Of a stretch of 64,000 bases of DNA, positions 1 through 7,418 are shown piece after piece (the first letter of the stretch is position 1; the number at the start of each line of letters is the position of its first letter). A program made the position numbers and the translations under genes. Below the pieces are notes generated by a model, which was given only the letters and a program-made list of their open reading frames with translations, was not told the origin of the DNA and did no database searches. This stretch comes from Occultella glacieicola (GTDB lineage: Bacteria > Actinomycetota > Actinomycetes > Actinomycetales > Beutenbergiaceae). Where the stretch lies: NCBI RefSeq assembly GCF_004353825.1, contig NZ_SMNA01000009.1, forward strand, positions 62,556 to 126,555, in the 5' to 3' direction.

Positions 1-452
1 TGTGCCTGGCCGACTTCGTGCGCCCGCGGGAGTCCGGTGAGGTCGACGTGGTCGGCTTCCAGCTCGTCACCGTGGGCGCGGCCGTCAACGACCATACGGC
101 CCGGCTGTTCGCCGCCAACGCGTACCGGGACTACATGGAGCTGCACGGACTGTCGGTGCAGCTGACCGAGTCGCTCGCCGAGTTCTGGCACTCCCGGATC
201 CGCGAGGAGCTCGGCTTCTCGGCCGAGGACCCGGACGACGTCGAGGGCATGTTCAAAGTCGCCTACCGGGGGGCTCGGTACTCGCTCGGCTATCCCGCCT
301 GCCCGGACATGGAGGACCGTCGCAAGATCGTGGACCTGCTCCGCGCCGAGCGGATCGGGGTCGAGCTCTCGGAGGAGCTGCAGCTGCACCCCGAACAGTC
401 CACCGACGCCATCGTGTTCCACCACCCCGAGGCGAAGTACTTCTCCGTCTGA
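1..452 (+). CDS. metH: Methionine synthase (cobalamin-dependent), C-terminal fragment
   Basis: The frame is open from base 3 and the start lies before the window, so only about the last 149 residues are visible. They match the reactivation (AdoMet-binding) domain of MetH: LADFVRPRESGEVD at the left edge, the RGARYSLGYPACPD AdoMet-binding motif, and the family ending ELQLHPEQSTDAIVFHHPEA followed by KYFSV. This domain re-methylates oxidised cob(II)alamin using S-adenosylmethionine so that the enzyme can keep converting homocysteine to methionine in the cytoplasm. The frame ends normally at TGA 450-452. No terminator hairpin is evident before the next promoter. Confidence 0.93.
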   Translation, partial: CLADFVRPRESGEVDVVGFQLVTVGAAVNDHTARLFAANAYRDYMELHGLSVQLTESLAEFWHSRIREELGFSAEDPDDVEGMFKVAYRGARYSLGYPACPDMEDRRKIVDLLRAERIGVELSEELQLHPEQSTDAIVFHHPEAKYFSV

Positions 453-490
453 CGGGCACCGACCCCGACGGCACTTCGGTCGCCTCTTGC

Positions 491-528
491 ACTATACGTA
501 TACATATGCGTATCCTTTGATCGGAGGA
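491..528 (+). promoter_or_regulatory. AT-rich promoter/operator and ribosome binding site of the EXLDI gene
   Basis: In this GC-rich sequence the block 491-516 is conspicuously AT-rich. It holds an imperfect inverted repeat, ATACGTATAC / ATATGCGTAT (494-513, 8 of 10 positions symmetric), and a -10-like TATCCT at 511-516. GGAGGA (523-528) is 12 nt before the ATG at 541, a rather long spacing. An operator bound by the adjacent protein or another repressor is an inference. Confidence 0.5.
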
Positions 529-540
529 TACGATGAGCCC

Positions 541-1059
541 ATGCCGAACAAGACGATCTATGTCTCCGACGCCGACCTGCCCCTCTACGAGCGGGCGCAG
601 GAACTCGTCGGGGGCAACCTCTCCCAGGCGATCGTCAAAGCCCTGCGCCGGTACGTCGACGTCGAGGAGGGCAAGGACGAGGGCTTCGAGGAGATCACCG
701 TCCGGGTCGGCCCCGGTAAGGGGAAGCGCCAACGCTTCCTCGGCGTGCTGCTCGTCGAGTGGGGCCGGTCCACGAAGGACCGGGTGTACAAGTACAACGT
801 GTATCGCAGCCGGACCGGCAAGTACGTGGTCCACGAGGAACGCTCGCCCGAACAGATCTGGACCGCCGGCGCCGACGGTCAGGCCAAGGGATGGCGCAAG
901 CACGTCAGCCAGGACCAGGCCTGGGGCACCACGGCTGCCACCGCCGTCCTCGAGATCTTCGATGACCTGGACGCCCTTCGCCCGAAGGTCCCGGCCCAGC
1001 TCTACGAGCTGGTCGCCGCCACCGCCGCACTGCCCGAGGTCGAGGACCTCGACATCTGA
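541..1059 (+). CDS. EXLDI-type small protein, putative ribbon-helix-helix regulator
   Basis: A 172-residue protein ending in EDLDI, the C-terminal signature of the family annotated as EXLDI protein in actinobacteria. Residues 4-40 (KTIYVSDADLPLYERA, then LSQAIVKALRRYVD) look like a strand followed by two helices, which resembles a ribbon-helix-helix DNA-binding fold; this fold assignment is inference. The middle part is basic and Tyr-rich (RVYKYNVYRSRTGKYVVHEE). ATG 541 was chosen because an ATG at 533 is out of frame and the in-frame upstream codons cross the promoter dyad. It precedes a DrrAB-like exporter by about 190 bp in the same orientation, so a role as local regulator of the exporter is plausible but unproven. 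Confidence 0.75.
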   Translation: MPNKTIYVSDADLPLYERAQELVGGNLSQAIVKALRRYVDVEEGKDEGFEEITVRVGPGKGKRQRFLGVLLVEWGRSTKDRVYKYNVYRSRTGKYVVHEERSPEQIWTAGADGQAKGWRKHVSQDQAWGTTAATAVLEIFDDLDALRPKVPAQLYELVAATAALPEVEDLDI

Positions 1060-1091
1060 GTTCGCCGGGGGATAGGCCCCGGCGCACCACC

Positions 1092-1184
1092 CACGCCCGA
1101 CGGGCGGGCGCGAGCCTGCCCGGCAACGCGCGCACGCCCGACGGGCGGGCGCGAGCCTGCCCACCCCACCACCTCGCGAGGTGG
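1092..1184 (+). repeat. Two 30-bp direct repeats with hairpins plus a 16-bp perfect palindrome
   Basis: Two identical 30-bp copies lie at 1092-1121 and 1133-1162. Each contains the self-complementary core CGCCCG-A-CGGGCG and can fold into a tight hairpin. They are followed at 1169-1184 by a perfect 16-bp palindrome, CCACCTCGCGAGGTGG. The array fills the gap between the EXLDI gene and the ABC ATPase gene. It could be an operator array, a processing/attenuation structure, or a member of a dispersed repeat family. Confidence 0.85.
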
Positions 1185-1251
1185 GACGGCCATGCCACCA
1201 CGACATCCGCCGTCGGCCATCGACGCGCCGGACGAACCAAGGAGACCCCAG

Positions 1252-2040
1252 ATGACCACCACCGGTACGGACCGACCCCCCGCCATCCAGGTCAAGGGCC
1301 TGGAGAAGTCCTACAAGGACCTGCAGGTGCTCCGTGGCGTCGACCTCGATGTCGCGCCCGGAAGCATCTTCGCCCTGCTCGGCTCGAACGGGGCGGGCAA
1401 GACCACGATCGTGCGGATCCTCGCCACCCTGCTGCGCGGGGATGCCGGGACCGCGACGGTCAACGGCTTCGACCTCACCACGCAGGCGGCCCGGGTCCGG
1501 GAGTCGATCAGCCTGACCGGGCAGTTCGCCGCCGTGGACGAGGTCCTCACCGGGCGCGAGAACCTGGTCCTCGTGGCCCGGCTGCGGCACCTGCCGAACC
1601 CGGGCGCGGTGGCCGACGACCTGCTCGCCCGGTTCGACCTCACCGACGCCGGAGCCCGGCGTACGGCCACGTACTCCGGCGGCATGCGCCGGCGGCTGGA
1701 CATCGCGATGAGCCTGATCGGGAGCCCGTCGGTGGTCTTCCTGGACGAACCCACCACCGGACTCGACCCCCAGGCGCGCAACGACATGTGGCGGATCGTC
1801 CGGGAACTCGCCGACGACGGCACCACCGTGCTGCTCACCACCCAGTACCTCGAGGAGGCCGAGAAGCTGGCCGACCGGATCGCCATCCTGCACGGCGGCC
1901 GCATCATCGCGGACGGCACGCTCGCCGAGATCAAGGCGCTCGTGCCGCCCGCCGAGATCGAGTACGTCGAGAAACAACCCACGCTCGAGGACGTCTTCCT
2001 CGCCATCGTCGGCAGCGACACCACCAAGGAGATCTCATGA
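1252..2040 (+). CDS. Daunorubicin-resistance-type ABC transporter ATP-binding protein (DrrA-like)
   Basis: A 262-residue ATPase for an ABC-2 type exporter, acting on the inner face of the membrane. Walker A GSNGAGKTT is at residues 44-52, the signature YSGGMRRR at 141-148, Walker B VVFLDEPTTGLDP from 161, and the switch His is replaced by Gln in LLTTQYLEEAE, as is common in DrrA proteins. The C-terminal part (PTLEDVFLAIVG) is the extension typical of the DrrA family. The start ATG 1252 has AAGGAG (1239-1244) at ideal distance. The stop overlaps the permease start (ATGA, 2037-2040), so the two are translationally coupled. The substrate cannot be told from sequence. Confidence 0.93.
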   Translation: MTTTGTDRPPAIQVKGLEKSYKDLQVLRGVDLDVAPGSIFALLGSNGAGKTTIVRILATLLRGDAGTATVNGFDLTTQAARVRESISLTGQFAAVDEVLTGRENLVLVARLRHLPNPGAVADDLLARFDLTDAGARRTATYSGGMRRRLDIAMSLIGSPSVVFLDEPTTGLDPQARNDMWRIVRELADDGTTVLLTTQYLEEAEKLADRIAILHGGRIIADGTLAEIKALVPPAEIEYVEKQPTLEDVFLAIVGSDTTKEIS

Positions 2041-2801
2041 CCGCACATGCCCTCACCGACGCGTCGATCCTGGTCGGCCGGTCGATGCGGCACATCACGC
2101 GCAGCGTCGACACGATCATCACCGTCACGATCACGCCGATCGCGATGATGCTGCTGTTCGTCTACGTCCTCGGCGGCGCCATCGAGACCGGGGCCGGCCG
2201 GTACGTCGACTACCTGCTGCCCGGGATCCTGCTGATCACGATCGCGTCGGGCATCGCCTACACGGCCGTGCGACTGTTCAACGACATGAGCAGCGGGATC
2301 TTCGAACGGTTCCACTCGATGCCGATCGCGCGCTCCTCGGTGCTGTGGGCGCACGTGCTGACCTCGCTGGTCTCCAACGGGCTCTCGCTCGCGATCGTGG
2401 TGCTCGTGGCGCTCGTCATGGGCTTCCGGTCGCCGGCCGGGCTGCTCGCCTGGCTCGCGGTGGCCGGCATCCTGGCGCTGTTCACCCTCGCGCTCACCTG
2501 GCTCGCGGTGCTCGCCGCACTGACGGCGAAGACGGCGGAGGGTGCCACCGCGTTCTCCTATCCGCTCATCTTCCTGCCGTTCATCAGTTCGGCGTTCGTC
2601 CCGACGGACAGCATGCCCGGGCCCGTGCGCTGGTTCGCCGAGAACCAGCCGGTCACCTCGATCGTGAACACGATCCGGGATCTGCTCGCCGGGCACCCGG
2701 TCGACGGCGACATCTGGATCGCGCTCGGCTGGTGCGTGGGGATCCTGGTGGTCGGCTATGTGCTCTCGATGGTGGCGTACCGGCGCAAGGTCGCCTCGTA
2801 G
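2037..2801 (+). CDS. ABC-2 type exporter permease (DrrB-like)
   Basis: A 254-residue membrane protein with about six hydrophobic segments: TIITVTITPIAMMLLFVYVL near the N-terminus, YLLPGILLITIASGIAYTA, the central segments around LSLAIVVLVALVMG and LLAWLAVAGILALFTLALTW, the segment around SYPLIFLPFISSAFVP, and ALGWCVGILVVGYVLSMVAY at the C-terminus. The loop FNDMSSGIFERFHSMPIARS is the conserved cytoplasmic coupling region of DrrB-type permeases. With the ATPase upstream (ATGA overlap) it should form a drug or lipid exporter. It ends 2 bp before the convergent YbaK gene, leaving no room for a separate terminator. Confidence 0.92.
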   Translation: MTAHALTDASILVGRSMRHITRSVDTIITVTITPIAMMLLFVYVLGGAIETGAGRYVDYLLPGILLITIASGIAYTAVRLFNDMSSGIFERFHSMPIARSSVLWAHVLTSLVSNGLSLAIVVLVALVMGFRSPAGLLAWLAVAGILALFTLALTWLAVLAALTAKTAEGATAFSYPLIFLPFISSAFVPTDSMPGPVRWFAENQPVTSIVNTIRDLLAGHPVDGDIWIALGWCVGILVVGYVLSMVAYRRKVAS

Positions 2802-2803
2802 GC

Positions 2804-3349
2804 TCAGTTCGCCAGGCCCTCGATGAGCTCGACGCCGGGCATGGCCGCGAGGACCTCGCCCGGCAGCACGATCTTGGATCGGCGCAGGCCGCTGCCGATG
2901 ATCGCGGTACCGGTGCCGACCGCCGGGTCCAGGAGGATCCGGTGGTCGGCGGGCAACCCGATCGGCGTGATCCCGCCGTACTCCATGCCGGAGTCGGCCA
3001 CGGCCCGGTCCATCGGCAGGAACGACGCCTTGCGCACGTCCAGCAGCCGTTTGATCACGTTGTTCACGTCCGCGCGTGCGGTCGCCCGCACGACGGCCGC
3101 GGCGATCCGCTCCTCGCCGGCCCGTCGCCCCGCGACGAGCACGCAGTTCGCGGAGGCCGCCAGGGGCAGGTCGTAGGCCTCGGTCATCTCTGCGGTGTCG
3201 GCGCATCCGGGGTCGATCTCGGTGACCAGAACCTGCCCGACGGCGTCCGGCGCCTGCCGTGCCCACGTCGCCAGGGCGTCGCGGACGGGGTCGGCGAGCA
3301 GGTCCGGGTGATCCAGGGCCGGGGCCCAGTCCAGGGTGCCGAACCGCAT
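2804..3349 (-). CDS. YbaK/EbsC family protein (aminoacyl-tRNA editing-like)
   Basis: A 181-residue protein of the YbaK/aminoacyl-tRNA deacylase superfamily. Visible family features are a conserved Lys in RKASFLP, the Gly-rich GMEYGGITPIGLP segment and the C-terminal VGTGTAIIGSGLRRSKIVLPG, which lines the substrate pocket of Cys/Pro-tRNA deacylases. Its role would be hydrolysis of mischarged tRNA in the cytoplasm; the exact tRNA is not deducible. The start ATG (3349-3347) overlaps the stop of the PEBP gene as TGATG, so the two form an operon. Confidence 0.87.
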   Translation of the reverse strand: MRFGTLDWAPALDHPDLLADPVRDALATWARQAPDAVGQVLVTEIDPGCADTAEMTEAYDLPLAASANCVLVAGRRAGEERIAAAVVRATARADVNNVIKRLLDVRKASFLPMDRAVADSGMEYGGITPIGLPADHRILLDPAVGTGTAIIGSGLRRSKIVLPGEVLAAMPGVELIEGLAN

Positions 3350-3876
3350 CAGCGCTCGAACGTCGGGGTGATCACGGCGCGGGCGAGCGTGTGGAACAGG
3401 GCGACGAAGGAGAACTTCGTAGCGCTCTCCTCGTGGGAGAGTTCCAGGGTCTCGACGTCGAGGGCGTGGACCGCGAACGCGTAGCGGTGCGGGCCGTCGC
3501 CGGGCGGTGGCGCGGCACCCTCGTAGGCGAACGCCCCGCCGTCGGTGCGGGCATGGAAGGCCGCCCCGGGTAGGGTGAGGTCGCTCTCGCCCCAGCCCTG
3601 CTCCATCTCGGTGACGCTCACGTCGAGGTCGGCGACGGTCCAGTGCCAGTAGCCGGACGGGGTCGGCGCGTCCGGGTCGAAGCAAGTGAGCAGGAAACTC
3701 TGGGTCTGCGGCGGGAACCCGGACCAGCTCAGCTGGGGGGACACGTTGCCGCCGGTCAGCGAGTGCAGCGCAGGCAGGGGAGTGCCGTCGGCGATGTCGG
3801 TGCTGGTCACGGTGAACGTGCCGGTGCTGGGCATGGCGTCATAGGGGGCGGGGGCGACGGGGCGCTGCAGGTCCAT
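3349..3876 (-). CDS. YbhB/YbcL family Raf-kinase-inhibitor-like (PEBP) protein
   Basis: A 175-residue phosphatidylethanolamine-binding-protein fold. The two hallmark motifs are present: DPDAPTPSGYWHW at residues 67-79 and GDGPHRYAFAVHALD in the C-terminal half; GGNVSPQLSWSG is the bacterial PEBP N-terminal motif. No signal peptide is visible, so it is cytoplasmic. Ligand and biological role in bacteria are poorly defined. It is the first gene of a two-gene unit with the YbaK protein (1-bp overlap). On the transcribed strand GGAGAT lies just upstream of the ATG. Confidence 0.9.
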   Translation of the reverse strand: MDLQRPVAPAPYDAMPSTGTFTVTSTDIADGTPLPALHSLTGGNVSPQLSWSGFPPQTQSFLLTCFDPDAPTPSGYWHWTVADLDVSVTEMEQGWGESDLTLPGAAFHARTDGGAFAYEGAAPPPGDGPHRYAFAVHALDVETLELSHEESATKFSFVALFHTLARAVITPTFER

Positions 3877-4073
3877 GTCATCTCCTTGCGGCTGGTCGAG
3901 CCGGTCGTTCCTCCGGCTTCGTTCCTAACCTACGTCCACTGCGGGTTCGGGGCCGCCAGGGCACGCGCGCGTCTCGTGGCCACTCCCGATCGCGCTCATC
4001 TTGCTACAGTATTAGAACCGACGTTCGAATGTCGGTGGTGGCTTCTAGCGTGATGGACGTGGGAGGAGGAACG
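3877..4073. other. Divergent intergenic region, PEBP gene / imuA'
   Basis: About 197 bp between divergent genes. It holds the ribosome binding site and presumably the promoter of the PEBP gene on the minus strand, and the LexA-box promoter of imuA'-imuB on the plus strand. No small open frame with a credible ribosome binding site was found. Confidence 0.6.
4005..4026 (+). promoter_or_regulatory. LexA-controlled promoter of imuA'-imuB
   Basis: GAAC-CGAC-GTTC at 4015-4026, followed by GA, matches the actinobacterial SOS box GAAC-N4-GTTC. A -10-like TACAGT at 4005-4010 lies just upstream, so bound LexA would cover the transcription start. It is 48 bp before the imuA' start. Confidence 0.88.
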
Positions 4074-4868
4074 ATGGCGACCACGTCGAAGTTGGAGGAT
4101 GCGCGGCGGGCGTTGGCGGCCGCGGAGACCGCTGCCGGGCTGCGGACCCAACTGCACGGGCCAACGGTTCGTGCGGTACCCGGCCCGTCCCCCACGCCCC
4201 CACCTCCCGCGCCCGCTCTCGATACCGAACGGGTGCTGCCCGTGCCGCCCGCGCTGGCGCCGTTGTTCCCCTACGGCGGGATCCGCCGCGGCACCGGGGT
4301 GCAGGTGACCGGGTCCACCTCGCTGCTGCTGCGACTCGCGGCCGCGGCCGGCGGGGCCGGTGCGTGGTGTGCGGTGGTGGCGCTGCCGGACGTGGGACTC
4401 GCGGCTGCTGCCGAGGCCGGCCTGCCCCTGGACCGGGTGGTCGTGGTGCCCCGGCCCGGCCCGGACTCCCCGTCGGTGGTGGGCGCCCTCGTGGACGGGT
4501 TCGACGTGCTGGTGCTGGGGGACTGCACGGCGTTGGCCGACCGGGACCGGCGGCTGCTCGCCTCCCGGGCCCGGACCAGGGGGTCGGTGCTGCTGACCAC
4601 CACGCCGTGGCCGGGATCGGAGCTCGTGCTCGACGCCGGGGACCGGGTGTGGCGTGGCGTCGGGCGTGGCGCCGGGGTGCTGCGCACCGAGGAGATCACG
4701 GTCGTGGCGTACGGGCGGGGGGTCGCGGCGGCGCGTCCGGTGCGGATCCGGATCGGTCCGGGTGGGGTGGAGACCGCGGCGCCCGAGGTGCCCGCCATGG
4801 AGGGCCCGACGGCGGAACGTGAGTTCGTCGTGCCGGTCGCCGAACGCTCGTTGGCGCAGGTCGGCTGA
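4074..4868 (+). CDS. imuA': ImuA'-like mutasome accessory protein
   Basis: A 264-residue RecA-like-fold protein of the actinobacterial ImuA' type. The N-terminal helix KLEDARRALAAAE is followed by a Pro-rich linker and a degenerate RecA/ATPase core (GGIRRGTGVQVTGSTSLLLR, then VVALPDVGLAAAAEAGL) lacking a clean Walker A. It is identified mainly by position: directly upstream of imuB with a TGATG overlap and downstream of an SOS box. In mycobacteria ImuA' and ImuB act with DnaE2 in translesion synthesis and damage-induced mutagenesis. ATG 4074 was chosen because GGGAGGAGGA ends 3 bp before it; an in-frame ATG at 4029 touches the LexA site and has no ribosome binding site. Confidence 0.85.
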   Translation: MATTSKLEDARRALAAAETAAGLRTQLHGPTVRAVPGPSPTPPPPAPALDTERVLPVPPALAPLFPYGGIRRGTGVQVTGSTSLLLRLAAAAGGAGAWCAVVALPDVGLAAAAEAGLPLDRVVVVPRPGPDSPSVVGALVDGFDVLVLGDCTALADRDRRLLASRARTRGSVLLTTTPWPGSELVLDAGDRVWRGVGRGAGVLRTEEITVVAYGRGVAAARPVRIRIGPGGVETAAPEVPAMEGPTAEREFVVPVAERSLAQVG

Positions 4869-6616
4869 TGGGCGCCGCAGAGCAGTTGCCGCCCCCGGTT
4901 GCCGGTGACGGGGCATGGCCGGCCGGGACCGTCCCGGACGGCGCACCGCTCGCCGAGTCCGCCACCCGGCTCGCGGTGCTGTGGGTCCCGGACTGGCCGA
5001 TCGCCGCCGCCGTCGCCGAGGGGCTGATCGGTGCCCACCACCGCGCGGTGCTCCACGACGGGCGGGGGGTGACGGCCGTCTCCGCGATGGCGCGTGCCCA
5101 GGGGGTCCGGCGTGGGATGCGTCGGCGCACGGCCCAGGGGCTGTGCCCGGACCTCGTGCTGCTGGCTGCGGACGAGGCGCGGGACGTGCGCGCGTTCGAG
5201 CCGCTCGTGCAGGGCGTGGAGGAGGTGGTGCCGCACGTGCAGGTGATGCGGCCCGGGGTGGTCGCCGTGGGCGCCCGGGGCCCGAGCCGGTACCTGGGGT
5301 CGGAGGAGGCGGTGGCCGAGGCACTCGTCGGAGCGGTCGCGCAGGCGAGCGGGGCCGAGGCCCAGGTGGGGATCGCGGACGGCCTGCTCGCGGCCCTGCT
5401 GGCGGCCCGCACCTCCACGGTGGTGCCTCCGGGGCGGTCGGCCCGGTTCCTGGCCCCCCGGGACGTGCGTGACCTCATCTACATCACCACCACGCGGCAG
5501 TCCCGGGCCGCCTACACCGACCTGGTGGACCTGCTGCGCCGGCTGGGGCTGAGCACCCTGGGTGATCTCGCGGCGATGCGCACGGCCCACGTGCTGCCCA
5601 GGTTCGGCGAGCTCGGGGTACAGGCGCAACGACTGGCCAGGGGCCTGGACGCCTACCCGCCGCAGATGCATCGCCCCGAACCGGACATCACCACCCACGC
5701 CGAACTGGATCCACCGGCGCAGCGCATCGACACGGCCGCCTTCGCCGCGCGTCGGCTGGCCGAGGAACTGCAGAGCAGGATGGTTCGACGCGGGGTGGTG
5801 TGCGCTCGGCTGCGGGTCTCGGCCCGGGCGGACAACGGCGCCGAACTGGTCCGCACCTGGCGCATCGACGGGGCACTGACCGCCACCGAGTTGACCGACC
5901 GGGTGCGATGGCAGCTGGAGGGTTGGCTCAGTGGCCGCAGCGGACGCCCACCGAGCGCCCCGCTGACCCACCTGGAGCTGGCCGCCGAGGAGATCAGTCC
6001 GGCGGCCGCCGTCCAGGACGGGCTGTGGGGGCGGGTCGGGCGCGGTCAGGTGCAGGCCGACCGGGCCGTGCTGCGGGTGCAGGGGCTGATCGGAGCGGAA
6101 GGGGTGCTGTCCCCGGTGCTGGAGGGCGGGCGGTCACCCCGGGACCGGGTGCGCCTGGTGGCCTGGGGGGACGAGTTGCGCCCGCTGCGCGATCCCGACG
6201 CGCCGTGGCCCGGGCAGATCCCGCGGCCGCTGCCCGCCACCGTGCCCGCCGAGCCGGTGCCGGCCCGGCTCGTGGACGCCCAGGGGGATCCGGTGCGGGT
6301 GGGCCGGCGCGGCGAACTCGAGGGCGATCCCGCCCTGGTGGACGTGCGCCGCCGCCCGTCCCGGCCGGCAGAGCCCGGAACACGTGGCGCGGGTTCTGCC
6401 CATCAGGCCCCGGGACCAGCAGGACCAGCACGGCGCGCCGGGCCGACGGGACTCACCGGGCAGACCATCACCGGATGGGCCGGGCCATGGCCGGTGCACG
6501 AGCGGTGGTGGTCCGGCACCGAGCCACGTACGTACCTGCAAGTGGTCACCGAGGGAGGTGCCCTGCTGCTGGCGGGGGAGGGCGGCCGGTGGTGGGTCGA
6601 AGGAGTCTATGACTGA
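4868..6616 (+). CDS. imuB: ImuB, catalytically inactive Y-family polymerase homologue
   Basis: A 582-residue Y-family DNA polymerase relative. The palm strand that carries the catalytic DxD in active enzymes reads RLAVLWVPDWPIAAAV, so the metal-binding acidic residues are missing; that is diagnostic of ImuB, which acts as the hub linking DnaE2 to the beta clamp. The fingers motif (MARAQGVRRGMRRRTAQ) and the helix-hairpin-helix region (LRRLGLSTLGDLAAM) are present, followed by a long little-finger and C-terminal region. ATG 4868 overlaps the imuA' stop (TGATG). dnaE2, the usual third gene, is not adjacent here but begins at 16857. Confidence 0.92.
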   Translation: MGAAEQLPPPVAGDGAWPAGTVPDGAPLAESATRLAVLWVPDWPIAAAVAEGLIGAHHRAVLHDGRGVTAVSAMARAQGVRRGMRRRTAQGLCPDLVLLAADEARDVRAFEPLVQGVEEVVPHVQVMRPGVVAVGARGPSRYLGSEEAVAEALVGAVAQASGAEAQVGIADGLLAALLAARTSTVVPPGRSARFLAPRDVRDLIYITTTRQSRAAYTDLVDLLRRLGLSTLGDLAAMRTAHVLPRFGELGVQAQRLARGLDAYPPQMHRPEPDITTHAELDPPAQRIDTAAFAARRLAEELQSRMVRRGVVCARLRVSARADNGAELVRTWRIDGALTATELTDRVRWQLEGWLSGRSGRPPSAPLTHLELAAEEISPAAAVQDGLWGRVGRGQVQADRAVLRVQGLIGAEGVLSPVLEGGRSPRDRVRLVAWGDELRPLRDPDAPWPGQIPRPLPATVPAEPVPARLVDAQGDPVRVGRRGELEGDPALVDVRRRPSRPAEPGTRGAGSAHQAPGPAGPARRAGPTGLTGQTITGWAGPWPVHERWWSGTEPRTYLQVVTEGGALLLAGEGGRWWVEGVYD

Positions 6617-6904
6617 CCGCGGTCGGCGCACCGCACGCCCGCCCAGGTGATCCCGTCGCAGACGGTCGACGCGCGGCGTGCGCCGCGGTCGTGAGGGTGC
6701 TGAAGTGGCTGCCACTTCGACACTCTCGGCGTCGGTCGACGCTTCCGCGGAAGCGTTCGACGGTCGCGGCGCTACGCCGCTCGGTCCTCGCGCTTGTGGG
6801 AGTGCTGAAGTGGCTGCCACTTCGACACTCTCAGTGTCGGCAACGCTTCCGCGGAAGCGGTGGGCGGCCCTGCCTGGAGGCGGGTGACGACCGCGGACCA
6901 GCCG
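6617..6904. other. 288-bp intergenic region with repeated hairpins
   Basis: This gap separates imuB from a minus-strand gene that ends at 6905. It contains the two-copy repeat described at 6697-6859. Frames crossing it encode only repeat-derived peptides (AEVAATSTLS appears twice in one frame) and have no ribosome binding site, so I do not call a gene. Confidence 0.6.
6697..6859. repeat. Two-copy ~59-bp structured intergenic repeat
   Basis: Copy 1 spans 6697-6755 and copy 2 spans 6802-6859. The first 31 bp are identical and the rest differ by a few substitutions and one indel. Each copy contains two hairpins: GAAGTGG-CTG-CCACTTC and the palindrome CGCTTCCGCGGAAGCG. A further hairpin GCGGCG-CTA-CGCCGC (6766-6780) sits between the copies. 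Strong secondary structure in tandem suggests a REP/BIME-like dispersed element or a terminator/attenuation region after imuB. Confidence 0.88.
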
Positions 6905-7357
6905 TCAGCGACGCGGTCGGATCCGCACGAGCGGCATCCGCTCGGTGATGTCCTCGGGCAGCGGACCGTCGACGGTGAAGCCCTCGATCTCGAGGCCGGT
7001 GGCCAGGGCCCGCACCGTGCCGGGGTGCCGCGTGCGGTAGTCGTCCAGCACGGCCAGTCCCTCCGCCCGGGGGAGGATCGTGGCGAGGGCTCCCACTCCG
7101 CGCCCCCAGCCGGACCACATCCGCACCCGGGGGTCGGCCTTGACGTTACGTAGCCACTGGGAGGACCAGCCGTACCCGGAGATGACGTAGACGTCGTCGC
7201 CGTCGATCTTGATCGTCTCCAGGACCACCTCCCGGATCAGCCCGCTCGTGCGCCCGCGATGCTCGATCATGACGAGCCGCTTGGTGAGCAGGCCACCGAT
7301 GCCGAGACGGAAGACGGGGATCGGGGCACGTGCCAGCCAGCGGGGAATCTTGCGCAT
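6905..7357 (-). CDS. Nitroreductase/deazaflavin (F420)-dependent oxidoreductase family protein
   Basis: A 150-residue protein of the split-beta-barrel Ddn-like family. The N-terminal RKIPRWLARAPIPVFRLGIG and the core VMIEHRGRTSGLIREVVLE are typical, as are GYGWSSQWLRNVKADPRVRM and the C-terminal VRIRPRR. Members use F420H2 to reduce quinones or nitro compounds, or are cofactor binders of unknown substrate, often membrane-associated. A minus-strand TAGGCT (7368-7363) lies 5 nt before the ATG, suggesting a leaderless mRNA. Single gene; substrate unknown. Confidence 0.87.
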   Translation of the reverse strand: MRKIPRWLARAPIPVFRLGIGGLLTKRLVMIEHRGRTSGLIREVVLETIKIDGDDVYVISGYGWSSQWLRNVKADPRVRMWSGWGRGVGALATILPRAEGLAVLDDYRTRHPGTVRALATGLEIEGFTVDGPLPEDITERMPLVRIRPRR

Positions 7358-7418
7358 AACTCAGCCTAGGCATGAAAGCGCGATGAGAGCAGGTCGGGCG
7401 ATCGTCGACCTCGCGGCG

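Noticed and set aside
6678-6887. Possible 69-residue protein containing AEVAATSTLS twice
   Set aside because: The repetition comes from the hairpin-rich DNA repeat; no ribosome binding site, and several frames are equally open.
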